DNA of 64,000 bases from an uncultured Alphaproteobacteria bacterium (GCA_902525035.1 CABZFN010000001.1:134010-198009), one strand, 5' to 3'. Positions 32,324-42,780 are shown, counted from the stretch's first letter. Numbers and translations: made by a program. Notes: a model not told the origin generated them from the letters alone.

Positions 32324-32414
32324 TTAATAAACTAGCAACACCCCCACCTTCACAAGTACAGCAACAGCTACAACTGCAACCACACTTTGGTGGGTTTGGA
32401 TTTTGATTTTTCAT
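32271..32414 (-). CDS. Short Cys-rich (metallothionein-like) peptide
   Basis: Not in ORF track: MKNQNPNPPKCGCSCSCCCTCEGGGVASLLISESVPLVHKYLSPQLH*, SD AGGTGA 4 nt before ATG (AGGTGAAATTATG). Confidence 0.55.
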   Translation of the reverse strand: MKNQNPNPPKCGCSCSCCCTCEGGGVASLLISESVPLVHKYLSPQLH

Positions 32415-32454
32415 AATTTCACCTATATATTTTTAATATAATTTTAAAACACAA

Positions 32455-33312
32455 ATGAGAAAAGCATTAGAAATTAAACAATGTATGAAGACTTTTGAGG
32501 GTGATGGAATCCCAGTTACCAGAGCTTTTCCAGTTCCAGGAATGAGAGAAAACGATCCATTCCTTCTTTTTGATCATTTTGGTCCAATTAATTATGAGCC
32601 TGGAGGTGCAACTGGTGTACCAGCTCATCCTCATTGTGGATTTGAGGCAATTACTTACATGCTTGGTGGTGAAGTAGAACACAGAGATTCATTTGGTGGA
32701 CAAGCAGAAATTGAAACTGGTGATGTACAATGGATGACAACTGGATCAGGTTTAATTCACTCTGAATTAGTAACGGAAAAATTTAAGAAGAGTGGTGGTA
32801 TCATGCAAGGATTACAAATTTGGGTTAACCTTCCACAAAAAAATAAAAAAGTTAAACCTTGGTATCAACACATTAAGAAAGATACTATTCCAACGGTGGA
32901 AGAAAATAAAAATATTGAAATTAAAGTTCTTGTTGGTGAAGTAAAAGGAACAAAATCTAAAATTCAAACTTATTCACCGGTATCTATATTTGATATTCAG
33001 TTTTCAAAACCTGATATGACAAAGTTTAATGTTGATAAAGAACAAAACTTAATGATTTATATTATTGAAGGTCAGTTACAATTTTCTGATCTTGATAAAA
33101 TTGCAAACAAAGGTGATATGATTTATTTTGATCAATTAAGTGATGAAATTCAACTTACATCAATATCTGAAAATGGATCTTATTTAATTTTAGCAGGTAA
33201 ACCTCTGCAAGAACCTGTTGCACGTTACGGTCCCTTTGTTACCAATACTGAGGGTGAAATTAAACAAGCTATGATGGACTATCAAGATGGCAAGATGGGA
33301 AGCTTAACTTAA
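32455..33312 (+). CDS. Pirin family protein
   Basis: DPFLLFDHFGP, HPHCGFEAITYMLGGEVEHRDSFG. Confidence 0.92.
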   Translation: MRKALEIKQCMKTFEGDGIPVTRAFPVPGMRENDPFLLFDHFGPINYEPGGATGVPAHPHCGFEAITYMLGGEVEHRDSFGGQAEIETGDVQWMTTGSGLIHSELVTEKFKKSGGIMQGLQIWVNLPQKNKKVKPWYQHIKKDTIPTVEENKNIEIKVLVGEVKGTKSKIQTYSPVSIFDIQFSKPDMTKFNVDKEQNLMIYIIEGQLQFSDLDKIANKGDMIYFDQLSDEIQLTSISENGSYLILAGKPLQEPVARYGPFVTNTEGEIKQAMMDYQDGKMGSLT

Positions 33313-33756
33313 TTTTAATTGCCTTAACATTTCACCCGCAACTATAGCCACAGAACTGCTAAGATTAATTGATCGTGGACCATCAATCATAGGTATGGTT
33401 AATCTCTCATTTACAGAGTCGTGAACATACTCAGGCACTCCTGCACTTTCTCTTCCAAATAAAATAATATCATTTGATTGAAATTTATAATCAAAGTAAC
33501 TTTTTTGACTTTTTGTTGTAAGTAAAATTAATCTATAAGAATTTTCTTTTGACCATTCTTTAAATTTATCCCAACTCAAATGTTTTGTAAGATCAAGATA
33601 ATCAAAATAATCCATCGAAGCTCTTTTTAGTCGTTTATCATCAATTATAAAACCTGCCGGCTCAATGATATCGATAGGTATTCCAAGACAAGCACCCAAT
33701 CTAAAAATGTTTCCAGCATTTTGAGGAATATCAGGTTCAAAGAGTGCAATTCTCAT
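33304..33756 (-). CDS. trmL: tRNA (cytidine(34)-2'-O)-methyltransferase
   Basis: LFEPDIPQNAGNIFRLGACLG, FGRESAGVPEYVH, RSINLSSSVAIV. Confidence 0.93.
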   Translation of the reverse strand: MRIALFEPDIPQNAGNIFRLGACLGIPIDIIEPAGFIIDDKRLKRASMDYFDYLDLTKHLSWDKFKEWSKENSYRLILLTTKSQKSYFDYKFQSNDIILFGRESAGVPEYVHDSVNERLTIPMIDGPRSINLSSSVAIVAGEMLRQLKLS

Positions 33757-33850
33757 AAATTTATACTATATTATTTAAACCTTGCGTCACGCTGGCACAC
33801 ATATATTCAGTATTTTTTTTATTAATTCATATATAACAAAAACATAAAAA

Positions 33851-34378
33851 ATGGCTAAAAAACCCAAAAATAAGAGAAGAGATTTCCTTCAACTAAGTAC
33901 TGTAACACTTGGTGCTGTAGGTACAGCTGCATTTATATGGCCATTTCTTAAAAGCATGAGTCCAGCAGAGGATACCTTAGCAGCGGGATCTACAGAAGTA
34001 GATATTAGTGCTATTGAAGAAGGTCAAAGTATAACAATAAAATGGCGTGGAAAACCAGTTTTCATAAAAAAAAGAACAAAAGAAGAGATAGATGCTGCAA
34101 AAATGGTTCAAGCTTCTGATTTAAGAGATCCACAAGATGATGCTGATAGAGTGCAAAAAGAGGAATGGTTAGTTTTAGTAGGAGTATGCACCCACTTAGG
34201 TTGTGTTCCACTTGGTCAGAAAGTTTCAGATATGAAAGGTGAGTATGATGGTTGGTATTGCCCATGTCATGGTTCACATTATGATACATCAGGAAGAATA
34301 AGAAAAGGACCAGCTCCAAAAAACTTGGACGTTCCGCCCTATTCTTTTTTAAATGATAACACTATAAAGATAGGATAA
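33851..34378 (+). CDS. petA: Ubiquinol-cytochrome c reductase Rieske iron-sulfur subunit
   Basis: [26 protein letters not shown]-like anchor, CTHLGC and CPCHGSHYD. Confidence 0.95.
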   Translation: MAKKPKNKRRDFLQLSTVTLGAVGTAAFIWPFLKSMSPAEDTLAAGSTEVDISAIEEGQSITIKWRGKPVFIKKRTKEEIDAAKMVQASDLRDPQDDADRVQKEEWLVLVGVCTHLGCVPLGQKVSDMKGEYDGWYCPCHGSHYDTSGRIRKGPAPKNLDVPPYSFLNDNTIKIG

Positions 34379-35673
34379 TGATGGATAAGAATAGAAAAGT
34401 ACACCAATTTAAAAATCCTGTCCTTAATTGGATAGAGTTTCGTTTACCAATTATTTCTTATTTCAAAAAAGAATACGGTGATTATCCAATGCCTAAGAAT
34501 TGTAATTATTTTTGGAGCTTTGGTGCATTAGCAACAATTACTCTTGTTACAATGATTGTGAGTGGAATATTCCTTGCAATGAATTACACACCACATACTG
34601 ATATGGCATTTGATAGTGTTGAAAGAATAATGCGAGATGTCAATTACGGTTGGTTAATGAGGTATATTCATTCTAATGGTGCAGCCTTTTTCTTTATTAT
34701 AGTTTATATTCATATTGTAAGGGCAATGTATTTTGGTTCCTACAAATATCCAAGAGAACTTAATTGGATTTTAGGTGTCTTCATATTTTTATTAATGATG
34801 GCAACTTCTTTTCTTGGTTACACATTACCATGGGGACAAATGTCTTATTGGGGAGCAACAGTTATAACCAATTTATTTAGTGCAATTCCATTTATCGGTG
34901 AAGGATTAAAAACATGGCTTCTCGGTGATTATAACGTTGGAAATGCTACTTTAAATCGTTTCTTTGCTCTTCATTACGTTTTACCATTTGTTATTTTTGG
35001 TGTTGTAGGTTTACACGTTGCAGCAGTCCACGTTCATGGTTCAAATAACCCTGATGGGATTGATATTAAAACTAATAACGACTCAGTAAACTTTTTTCCA
35101 TATATGTTAATAAAAGATACAGTAGCTATGTGTGCTTTTGGTGTCGCTATTTCTGCAGTAATATTCTTTGGACCAAATCTTATGGCCGAAGTTGATAATT
35201 ATATTCCAGCAGATCCACTTGTTACACCAGCTCACATTGTTCCAAACTGGTATCTTGCACCTTTTTACGCAATTTTAAGAGCAGTACCTGATAAATTGGG
35301 AGGAGTTCTTTTAATGTTTGGTGCGATAGTAATTCTATTCGTTCTACCTTGGTTAGATAGATCAAAAGTAAGAAGCTGTAACTATAGACCAATATATAAG
35401 TGGTTTATGATGGGCTTTTTTGTTAATTTTTTCGCATTAGGTTATGTTGGTATGCTTCCTGCTGAAGGTTTATATCTTTTAATTGCAAGAGTGGGTTTAC
35501 TTTACTACTTTGGTTTTTTCTTCATTATCACACCTTTTGTTGGTTGGATAGAGAAGCCAAGTAAGTTACCGCTCAGTATTAGTGATGTTTATGCTAAAAA
35601 CATAACCCCTAATATTGGTGGAGGAGAAAAAGGAATGCCTGCACCAGCAATGCAAAAAGATACCAATCTATAA
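34378..35673 (+). CDS. petB: Cytochrome b (bc1 complex)
   Basis: YGWLMRYIHSNGAAFFFIIVYIHIVRA, LPWGQMSYWGATVITNLFSAIP. Confidence 0.96.
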   Translation: MMDKNRKVHQFKNPVLNWIEFRLPIISYFKKEYGDYPMPKNCNYFWSFGALATITLVTMIVSGIFLAMNYTPHTDMAFDSVERIMRDVNYGWLMRYIHSNGAAFFFIIVYIHIVRAMYFGSYKYPRELNWILGVFIFLLMMATSFLGYTLPWGQMSYWGATVITNLFSAIPFIGEGLKTWLLGDYNVGNATLNRFFALHYVLPFVIFGVVGLHVAAVHVHGSNNPDGIDIKTNNDSVNFFPYMLIKDTVAMCAFGVAISAVIFFGPNLMAEVDNYIPADPLVTPAHIVPNWYLAPFYAILRAVPDKLGGVLLMFGAIVILFVLPWLDRSKVRSCNYRPIYKWFMMGFFVNFFALGYVGMLPAEGLYLLIARVGLLYYFGFFFIITPFVGWIEKPSKLPLSISDVYAKNITPNIGGGEKGMPAPAMQKDTNL

Positions 35674-36422
35674 TGCGCCTATTACTTATTTTTTTTATAT
35701 TCTTTTCTTCAAATATATTTGCCGCAGAAATGAGTACTGAAAAAATGCCAAAACACGATTGGTCTTTTAAAGGTGTAACGGGAACCTTTGATAGAGCTGC
35801 AATTCAAAGAGGTTACAAAGTCTACAGAGAAGTTTGCGCTGGATGTCATTCAATGAAATTACTTTACTACAGAGATCTAATTGATGTTGGTTTTTCTGAG
35901 GCTCAAGTCAAAGTAATTGCTTCTGAATATACTGTTTTAGATGGTCCAAACGACGATGGCGAAATGTTTGAAAGACCGGCTAGACCGGCAGATAGATTTG
36001 TTAATCCATATGCCAATGATAACGAAGCAAGAGCAAATAATAATGGGGCATATCCTCCAGATTTGAGTGTAATCACAAAAGCTAGAAAATATGGAGTTGA
36101 TTATATTTACAATCTTCTTCTAGGTTATGTTGAACCGCCAAAGGGAATGGAGGTTGGTAATGGAATGTGGTACAATAAATGGATGGCTGGAAATCAAATA
36201 GCTATGCCAGCACCTATAGCCGATGGAAGCGTAGATTATGATGATGGAACAGATAACAATGCGCAACAGTTATCAGCTGATGTAACACATTTTCTTCACT
36301 GGGCTGCTGAACCAGAAATGGAAGAAAGAAAAAATTTAGGAATTAAAGTAATCTTATTCTTTATTATTCTCGGAACGATTGTGTATTTAGCAAAAAATAG
36401 ACTCTGGCGAGACGTCACTTAG
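35673..36422 (+). CDS. petC: Cytochrome c1
   Basis: YREVCAGCHSMKLLYYRDL, PPDLSVITKAR, C-terminal TM. Confidence 0.95.
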   Translation: MRLLLIFFIFFSSNIFAAEMSTEKMPKHDWSFKGVTGTFDRAAIQRGYKVYREVCAGCHSMKLLYYRDLIDVGFSEAQVKVIASEYTVLDGPNDDGEMFERPARPADRFVNPYANDNEARANNNGAYPPDLSVITKARKYGVDYIYNLLLGYVEPPKGMEVGNGMWYNKWMAGNQIAMPAPIADGSVDYDDGTDNNAQQLSADVTHFLHWAAEPEMEERKNLGIKVILFFIILGTIVYLAKNRLWRDVT

Positions 36423-37519
36423 ACATTAAATAAAAAATTCATTACATCACCATCTTTGACGATATAATCTTTACCTTCTTGCCTTAACTTTCCTGAATCT
36501 CTACTCCCAGCATCACCATTATTTTCTATATAGTCATCATAAGAGACAGTCTCTGCTCTAATAAAACCTTTTTCAAAATCAGTATGAATTTTTCCAGCAG
36601 CCTGTGGAGCAAACGTTTCCATTTTTATTGTCCATGATCTTGTTTCTTTTGGACCGCATGTAAAATAGTTGATTAATCCCAAAAGTTCATATCCTGATTT
36701 TATTAATTTATTCAATGTTGTTTGATCTAAATTAAGCTCTTTTAGAAATTCAAGTTTTTCTTGCTCATTATCTAATTCTGCTATTTGTGCTTCAATTGAT
36801 GCAGAGATTAAAACTACAGAATGATTATTTTGTTTAGAAAACTCGATGACTTTATTTGATAATGCGTTTCCAGTATGAATAGACTCTTCATCTACATTAC
36901 ATATGTACATAGTAGGCTTTAGACTAATCAATTTAAGACTGTTTACAAAGTCAATTTCATTACTAGCAAACTCATCAATATTTAAAATGCTATTAGCATC
37001 TAGCATTTGTAAGATTTTATTTATTATATCAAATTGATGCTTAGCTTCTTTATCATTTGCTTTTAATTTTTTTTCTAAACTAGATTTTTTATTATTTAAG
37101 CTTTCGAGATCAGCCAATTGTAATTCTAAATTAATTGTTTCAATATCATCTAATGGATCAATTTTTGAAGATACATGAGTAATATTAGCATCTTCAAAAC
37201 ATCTCACAACATGTGCTATTGCATCAACTTCCTTAACATGTCCTAAAAATTTATTTCCTAAACCCTCTCCTTTTGAGGCTCCTTTTACTAATCCTGCAAT
37301 ATCAACAAAATCCATAAAAGAAGGAATTATTTTTTCACTTTTTCCAATAATTGCTAGTTTATCTAATCTATCATCAGGCACTGCAACTCTTCCTATATTT
37401 GGCTCTATAGTTGCAAATGGATAATTTGCAGCCTCTGCTTTATTTGATTGGGTTAGAGCATTAAATAAAGTAGATTTGCCAACATTTGGTAACCCAACTA
37501 TCCCGCACTTAAATCCCAT
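36419..37519 (-). CDS. ychF: Redox-regulated ATPase YchF
   Basis: MGFKCGIVGLPNVGKSTLFNALT, TGS-type C-terminus. Confidence 0.96.
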   Translation of the reverse strand: MGFKCGIVGLPNVGKSTLFNALTQSNKAEAANYPFATIEPNIGRVAVPDDRLDKLAIIGKSEKIIPSFMDFVDIAGLVKGASKGEGLGNKFLGHVKEVDAIAHVVRCFEDANITHVSSKIDPLDDIETINLELQLADLESLNNKKSSLEKKLKANDKEAKHQFDIINKILQMLDANSILNIDEFASNEIDFVNSLKLISLKPTMYICNVDEESIHTGNALSNKVIEFSKQNNHSVVLISASIEAQIAELDNEQEKLEFLKELNLDQTTLNKLIKSGYELLGLINYFTCGPKETRSWTIKMETFAPQAAGKIHTDFEKGFIRAETVSYDDYIENNGDAGSRDSGKLRQEGKDYIVKDGDVMNFLFNV

Positions 37520-37521
37520 AA

Positions 37522-38082
37522 CTAATTTTGTTCACTTATTTTTGTTAAAAATAGAGGAATATCTGAAAATATTAATTCTATATTTTTAACCATTTTATCA
37601 ATTTTTTTATTTATTATTTCTTCTTCTGATTTTAAAAATTTATTTAAAACATAACTTGAAACTAAATCTTTATGTCCAGGATGATCAATTCCAATACGTA
37701 TTCTAAAATAATTTTCTCCTATAAATTGGTCAATACTTTCCAATCCATTATGACCACCGTTTCCACCACCTTGTTTTATTTTTACTTTGGATAATTCTAA
37801 ATCAAGATCATCATGGATAATAAAAGTATGGTCTAATTTTATTTTATAAAAATTTACAATTTCTGAAACAGCTTTTCCAGATAAATTCATAAATGTGAGG
37901 GGTTTCAACACAAAGATTTTTTGATTATTAATCACACCTGAATATAATTCTTTTATTTTATCTTCTTTGATCTTATCTAAATTAAAATGCAATATTATAT
38001 TATCTGCTAAATGGAAACCTACATTATGTCTGGTATTTTTATAATTTATACCTGGGTTACCAAGTCCACAAATTAAAAACAT
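37522..38082 (-). CDS. pth: Aminoacyl-tRNA hydrolase
   Basis: CGLGNPGINYKNTRHNVGF, LTFMNLSGKAV, GGNGGHNGLESI. Confidence 0.95.
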   Translation of the reverse strand: MFLICGLGNPGINYKNTRHNVGFHLADNIILHFNLDKIKEDKIKELYSGVINNQKIFVLKPLTFMNLSGKAVSEIVNFYKIKLDHTFIIHDDLDLELSKVKIKQGGGNGGHNGLESIDQFIGENYFRIRIGIDHPGHKDLVSSYVLNKFLKSEEEIINKKIDKMVKNIELIFSDIPLFLTKISEQN

Positions 38083-38103
38083 ATAATGAAATATAAAGTA
38101 AAG

Positions 38104-38781
38104 TTACTTAGATTCTTTATTTTCTTCTTTATTATCAGAAGATTCTTCCTTCTTTTCCTCTGATTTTTCTTCACCGCCTTCTGCTGCACCTTCTTCAGTT
38201 GTTTCTTCAGTTTTAGTTTCAACTTCTACAGTTGGTGGAACTAATGTAGCTATTACGAAATCTCTATCTGATATAGTAGGAACAACTCCCTCAGGTAGTT
38301 CAATATTACTAATTTTAACTGCATCACCTATTTCACTTTCTATCAAATCAAATTCTAGTTTGCTAGGTATATTATTTGCATTACATGTTAGTTCAACAAG
38401 TCTTCTAACGGTATTTAAAACTCCACCTTTTTTCAAACCAGGACATTTATCTTGGTTTAAAAACTCAATGGGAATTTCAACATTTACTTTTGTATTTTCT
38501 TGAACTCTTAGAAAATCAAAATGTATAAGTTGATCACTTACCGGATGATATTGTAATTGCTTGGGAAGTATTTTTTCTTTCTTTCCATCAACATCAAGAT
38601 CGATAATTGTTGAATAAAAAGAACCAGTTCCCATTAATTTTTTGAGTATTTTATCTTCTAGAGCAATTTTCTTAGGCTCAGTTCCCTTGCCATAAATAAT
38701 ACCAGGGACCAATCCTTTAATTAAAAGATTATGATTTGAACCAATATCTTTATTTCTTTCTATCGCTTTAAAATCACTCAT
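38104..38781 (-). CDS. rplY: 50S ribosomal protein L25/general stress protein Ctc
   Basis: GLVPGIIYGKG, HPVSDQLIHFDFLRV, acidic/Lys C-tail; rplY-pth-ychF order. Confidence 0.94.
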   Translation of the reverse strand: MSDFKAIERNKDIGSNHNLLIKGLVPGIIYGKGTEPKKIALEDKILKKLMGTGSFYSTIIDLDVDGKKEKILPKQLQYHPVSDQLIHFDFLRVQENTKVNVEIPIEFLNQDKCPGLKKGGVLNTVRRLVELTCNANNIPSKLEFDLIESEIGDAVKISNIELPEGVVPTISDRDFVIATLVPPTVEVETKTEETTEEGAAEGGEEKSEEKKEESSDNKEENKESK

Positions 38782-38792
38782 AAAATAAAAAT

Positions 38793-39728
38793 TTAATCGA
38801 AAAGAGCCGACACTGAAGTATCAGTGTTAATCCTTTTAATTGCATCACCCATTAAAGGAGCGATACTAATATGTCTAATGTTTTTTGTGCTTTTTACCTC
38901 TTTAGAAGGCTCGATTGTATCTGTTAACACCAATTCTTTTATGCTTGAATTTTCGATCTTTTTAAGCGCATCTCCAGATAATACTCCATGTACAATATAA
39001 GAATAAATTTCTTTAGCCCCATTTTTACTTAAAGCTTCTGCGGCATTACATAGTGTGCCTGCAGAGTCAGCTATATCATCTAGTAAGATACAAGTTTTAT
39101 CTTTTACATCTCCAATAATATTCATTACTTCAGATTCACCAGCCTTTTCTCTTCTTTTATCAGCAATTGCTAGTCCAGCGTCTAATCTTTTAGCAAAAGC
39201 TCTAGCTCTAACAACACCACCAACATCAGGTGAAGCAACAACTAAATCTTTGTTTCCATTAAATCTTTCTTTAACATCATCTATTATTGGTCTTACAGAA
39301 AAAATATTATCCAAAGGAATGTCAAAAAAACCTTGAATTTGACCAGCATGCAAATCCATTGTTAAAACCCTATCAGCGCCAGCCGATGTAATTAAATTTG
39401 CAACAAGTTTGGCAGTGATTGGTGTTCTTGGTCCAGTCTTTCTATCTTGTCTTGCATATCCATAATATGGGATAACAGCAGTAATCCTTTTTGCCGAACC
39501 TCTTCTTGCAGCATCAATTGTAATTAAAAGTTCCATTAAATGGTCATTTGCTGGATGTGATGTGGATTGAATAATAAAAACATCTTCACCTCTAATATTT
39601 TCGTTTATTTCCACAAATATTTCCCTATCATTAAAAGTTCTAACAGAGGCATCTGCTAATGGAACATCGATATGTTTAGAAATTTTTTCTGCTAGGGATT
39701 TGCTACTATTACAAGCGATTATTTTCAT
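38793..39728 (-). CDS. prs: Ribose-phosphate pyrophosphokinase
   Basis: [48 protein letters not shown]. Confidence 0.96.
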   Translation of the reverse strand: MKIIACNSSKSLAEKISKHIDVPLADASVRTFNDREIFVEINENIRGEDVFIIQSTSHPANDHLMELLITIDAARRGSAKRITAVIPYYGYARQDRKTGPRTPITAKLVANLITSAGADRVLTMDLHAGQIQGFFDIPLDNIFSVRPIIDDVKERFNGNKDLVVASPDVGGVVRARAFAKRLDAGLAIADKRREKAGESEVMNIIGDVKDKTCILLDDIADSAGTLCNAAEALSKNGAKEIYSYIVHGVLSGDALKKIENSSIKELVLTDTIEPSKEVKSTKNIRHISIAPLMGDAIKRINTDTSVSALFD

Positions 39729-39775
39729 ATAATCAAATTAGTTACTATATTAGAATAATAATAGATCAACTAAAA

Positions 39776-40540
39776 TTAATCATTAAATGCAATGATATTA
39801 AGCATTCTACCAGTATCTCTAAATTTTTGTGATTCCCTACGATGGCTAAAAAAAACTCTCTTATCTGAGAAGGTATCTTTGTTAATATTATATATATTTT
39901 TGATACCTAATTCCTTAAATTGGTAGTTAATCAATCTTCTTAAATTAAATAAATCTTTGTCTTTATTTTTGTATTTGAAGAAAATAGAATATTTTTTATT
40001 TTTGCTTATAAACTTACTTTTAAAGTCTTTTGATACTTCAAAGTTTTTAAAGCTCAAACAAGGACCAATAAGAACAATAATATTCTTTTTAATTATTTTT
40101 TGTTTAACAAAATATTCTATACCTTTAGCGGCTATATTTTTTAATGCACCTTTCCAGCCTGAATGAAGAGCGCAAATATATCTTTTATTTTTATCAAAAA
40201 TAAAAATTGGACAGCAATCTGCGGTTAAAACCCCTAAAGCTATTTGCTTATTACTAGTGATCAACCCATCTCCAGAATATTTATTACCTATATTTTTTTT
40301 ATTAATTTCTACAATCTTATTGGAGTGTATTTGACTGATAAATTTAATTTCTTTTTTGATATCTAAATTTTTTAGACAAATATCAATATTTTTATTTACA
40401 TTTACTTTAGTATCATTGCGGTTTAAGCTACAGTTTAATGAATAGTTTTCTTTTTTTGAAACTCCACCATTTCTAGTAAAAAAACCAGCTTTAACAAAAG
40501 ACTTAATGTTAGCATGTGTAAAATAATTTTTAGTAATCAT
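39776..40540 (-). CDS. pgeF: Polyphenol oxidase/laccase-domain (YfiH/PgeF) protein
   Basis: FFTRNGGVSK, LTADCCPIF, ALHSGWKGALKNI. Confidence 0.9.
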   Translation of the reverse strand: MITKNYFTHANIKSFVKAGFFTRNGGVSKKENYSLNCSLNRNDTKVNVNKNIDICLKNLDIKKEIKFISQIHSNKIVEINKKNIGNKYSGDGLITSNKQIALGVLTADCCPIFIFDKNKRYICALHSGWKGALKNIAAKGIEYFVKQKIIKKNIIVLIGPCLSFKNFEVSKDFKSKFISKNKKYSIFFKYKNKDKDLFNLRRLINYQFKELGIKNIYNINKDTFSDKRVFFSHRRESQKFRDTGRMLNIIAFND

Positions 40541-41589
40541 AAGTTAGAAACAACAAGACACTTAAATAAGTTTCCCATCCTATCAACATTAATTAATCTA
40601 TCCACTTCTTCATCTAATAAATTCTTATTCAAATTTGAATTTTTAGTTAGCAATTTTTTCTTTCGTTCTAATATTCCATATTTTATTAAAAAATCTCTTT
40701 GTGAAATAAATTCGTTGATATGTAGCTTGTTTTGTTTTGCTATTTCAATTAATTCATTGAAATTTACATGACTTGAAATGTCTTGTTGGCCTATATTTTC
40801 AAATATACTGGTTTTTTTATGATTATATATTGCTTGTAATGTAAAGTTTTTTATTTTTTTATTATATCCGTAATCAATCAAAACACAAATACCTCTATTT
40901 TTTTTTAGATATTTACAAATTTGCTCAAAGTATTTGTTTCTTGAATAAGAAACTTCATAAATTTTTTGTTTATTGTATTTATTTAAATAATCTAATATTT
41001 TTTTACTAATTACTCTTTTATTTATAGGATAAAATTTACTTTCGTTTTCATTAAATTTTACATATCTTTCAAACCATTGATTATTATTATTTAAAAATTG
41101 CCTTACAGGAAAACAATCAAAAAATTCATTTGAATATATAATTGAAGGCAGTTTAGATCTGAAATTAAAAACCTTAGACCATCTAATTTTTGATTTTCTA
41201 AAATAATTTAAATTCTTTTCTTGTATTCTTCTTAATTCTTTATTTATTTCTATTAAATTAACGTCAGCATTTTCAAAAAAATTTGGAAGTATCTTTGCGG
41301 TTCTTTCGATATCTTTTAATAAAGTTCCATTTCCTGGGCCTAATTCAATTAAATTAAATTTTGAGTTAATTTTTTCTTTCCAATTATAAAGTAAATATAC
41401 ACCAATAATTTCTCCAAACATTTGTGAAATTTCTGGCGATGTAACAAAGTCAAATTTTCTTCCTATGGGCTTTTTGCTTAAGTAATAACCATTTTTTTCA
41501 TACATAGCCATGTCAATAAATTTATCTAAACGCAAATTTTTTTTATTGTTAAGTAGTTTTATTTTATTAATTTTTCTTTTGCTTAACAT
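40537..41589 (-). CDS. SAM-dependent methyltransferase, MidA/NDUFAF7-like
   Basis: FDFVTSPEISQMFGEIIG, LIELGPGNGTLLKDI, YSNEFFDCFPVRQF. Confidence 0.9.
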   Translation of the reverse strand: MLSKRKINKIKLLNNKKNLRLDKFIDMAMYEKNGYYLSKKPIGRKFDFVTSPEISQMFGEIIGVYLLYNWKEKINSKFNLIELGPGNGTLLKDIERTAKILPNFFENADVNLIEINKELRRIQEKNLNYFRKSKIRWSKVFNFRSKLPSIIYSNEFFDCFPVRQFLNNNNQWFERYVKFNENESKFYPINKRVISKKILDYLNKYNKQKIYEVSYSRNKYFEQICKYLKKNRGICVLIDYGYNKKIKNFTLQAIYNHKKTSIFENIGQQDISSHVNFNELIEIAKQNKLHINEFISQRDFLIKYGILERKKKLLTKNSNLNKNLLDEEVDRLINVDRMGNLFKCLVVSNL

Positions 41590-42358
41590 TTTGAATTATC
41601 AATATTCCAAAAATAAAAAAAGGTATACATAGTATTTGACCCATGGAAACAAAATTAAAAAATAATCCTAGGTGCAAATCTGGTTCTCTGACGTATTCTA
41701 TTAAAAATCTAAATATGGAATATAATATTAAAAATAGACCACTAATTACTCCGTAAATTTTGTATTTTTTTATCTTATAAAAATAGATTAATAATATAAG
41801 AAATAATATAATTCCCTCAAAAAAAGCTTCATATATTTGAGAAGGATGTCTTGGTATATTATCTATTGATGGATAAATAACTGATATATAAAAATTGGTT
41901 GGTCTACCTATTAGCTCTGTATTAATAAAGTTTGCAATTCTACCAAAGAATAGTCCAATAGGAGCAACGATTGAAACTAAATCAGATAGGTAGAAAAAAC
42001 TTTTTCTATGAATTTTAGCAAATATTAAAGTACTTATTATTATACCTATCAATCCGCCATGAAATGACATACCTCCATTCCAAATTTCAAATAGATAAAA
42101 TGGATTAGTTAAAAATTCATTAAGTTGATAAAAAATAACATAACCTGTTCGTCCTCCAATAATTACACCTAATATTGCCCAAATAAGAAAGCTATCTATA
42201 TTTTTATTACTGTATTGATTTCCATAAATTGCGTTTAATCTCTTAATAATATAAATTCCTAATAGAAATCCCAAGATATATGCTAAACTGTACCATCTTA
42301 TCTCAATGAAACCGATTGATAAGATGACAGGATCTATTGAAGGTTGAATAAAATTCAT
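41567..42358 (-). CDS. lgt: Prolipoprotein diacylglyceryl transferase
   Basis: RWYSLAYILGFLLG, GGMSFHGGLIG, GRIANFINTELIGRPT, HPSQIYEAF. Confidence 0.95.
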   Translation of the reverse strand: MNFIQPSIDPVILSIGFIEIRWYSLAYILGFLLGIYIIKRLNAIYGNQYSNKNIDSFLIWAILGVIIGGRTGYVIFYQLNEFLTNPFYLFEIWNGGMSFHGGLIGIIISTLIFAKIHRKSFFYLSDLVSIVAPIGLFFGRIANFINTELIGRPTNFYISVIYPSIDNIPRHPSQIYEAFFEGIILFLILLIYFYKIKKYKIYGVISGLFLILYSIFRFLIEYVREPDLHLGLFFNFVSMGQILCIPFFIFGILIIQNVKQKKN

Positions 42359-42381
42359 TTATCTATATTTAATATTATAAC

Positions 42382-42672
42382 ATGGTTGATAGAAACAAAA
42401 TACTTTCCGATTTATCAAAATTTGCAGTTGATGCTATGAGCACTTTCTCAGGCGTTAAAGAGGAGATTGAAACAATTGTATCTTTACGAGTTAACAAAAT
42501 AATAAAAAAAATGAATCTTGTTAAAAAAGATGAATTTGATGTACTGAAAAAAATGGTGCAAAAAATGATGATGGAAAATGAAAAATCAAAAAAAACATAT
42601 TCAAGATCAGTAAAATCTAAGAAAAAAACAGTTAAAAAGAAAAAAACTATTAAAAAGAAATCAAAAACCTAG
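42382..42672 (+). CDS. Accessory factor UbiK family (BMFP) protein with Lys-rich tail
   Basis: ILSDLSKFAVDAMSTFSGVKEEIE then coiled coil and poly-Lys C-terminus; divergent from lgt. Confidence 0.75.
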   Translation: MVDRNKILSDLSKFAVDAMSTFSGVKEEIETIVSLRVNKIIKKMNLVKKDEFDVLKKMVQKMMMENEKSKKTYSRSVKSKKKTVKKKKTIKKKSKT

Positions 42673-42780
42673 GAAACCTCAATTAATTCACATTTTGTAT
42701 AGATTTTGCCTTGCAAAATACGTGTCCAATCTAGTAATCAATATATAGTACTAATTATTGGTGCCATGTCTATATAGTGT

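Noticed and set aside
32324-32415. Interpreting the CCCACC...GGTGGG segment only as a terminator for the upstream operon
   Set aside because: Loop would be too large and there is no T-tract; the Cys-rich frame with SD explains the sequence better
39055-39336. Plus-strand 93-aa ORF in prs, and similar shadow ORFs (6375-6731, 10776-11036, 13467-13697, 21020-21244, 27336-27632, 43700-44026, 52087-52410, 55029-55295, 56062-56367, 56781-57248)
   Set aside because: Antisense to strongly recognised genes, composition explained by the coding strand
42703-42719. ATTTTGC-ctt-GCAAAAT hairpin before the YbjN gene
   Set aside because: Short AT-rich stem, could be chance; no supporting context
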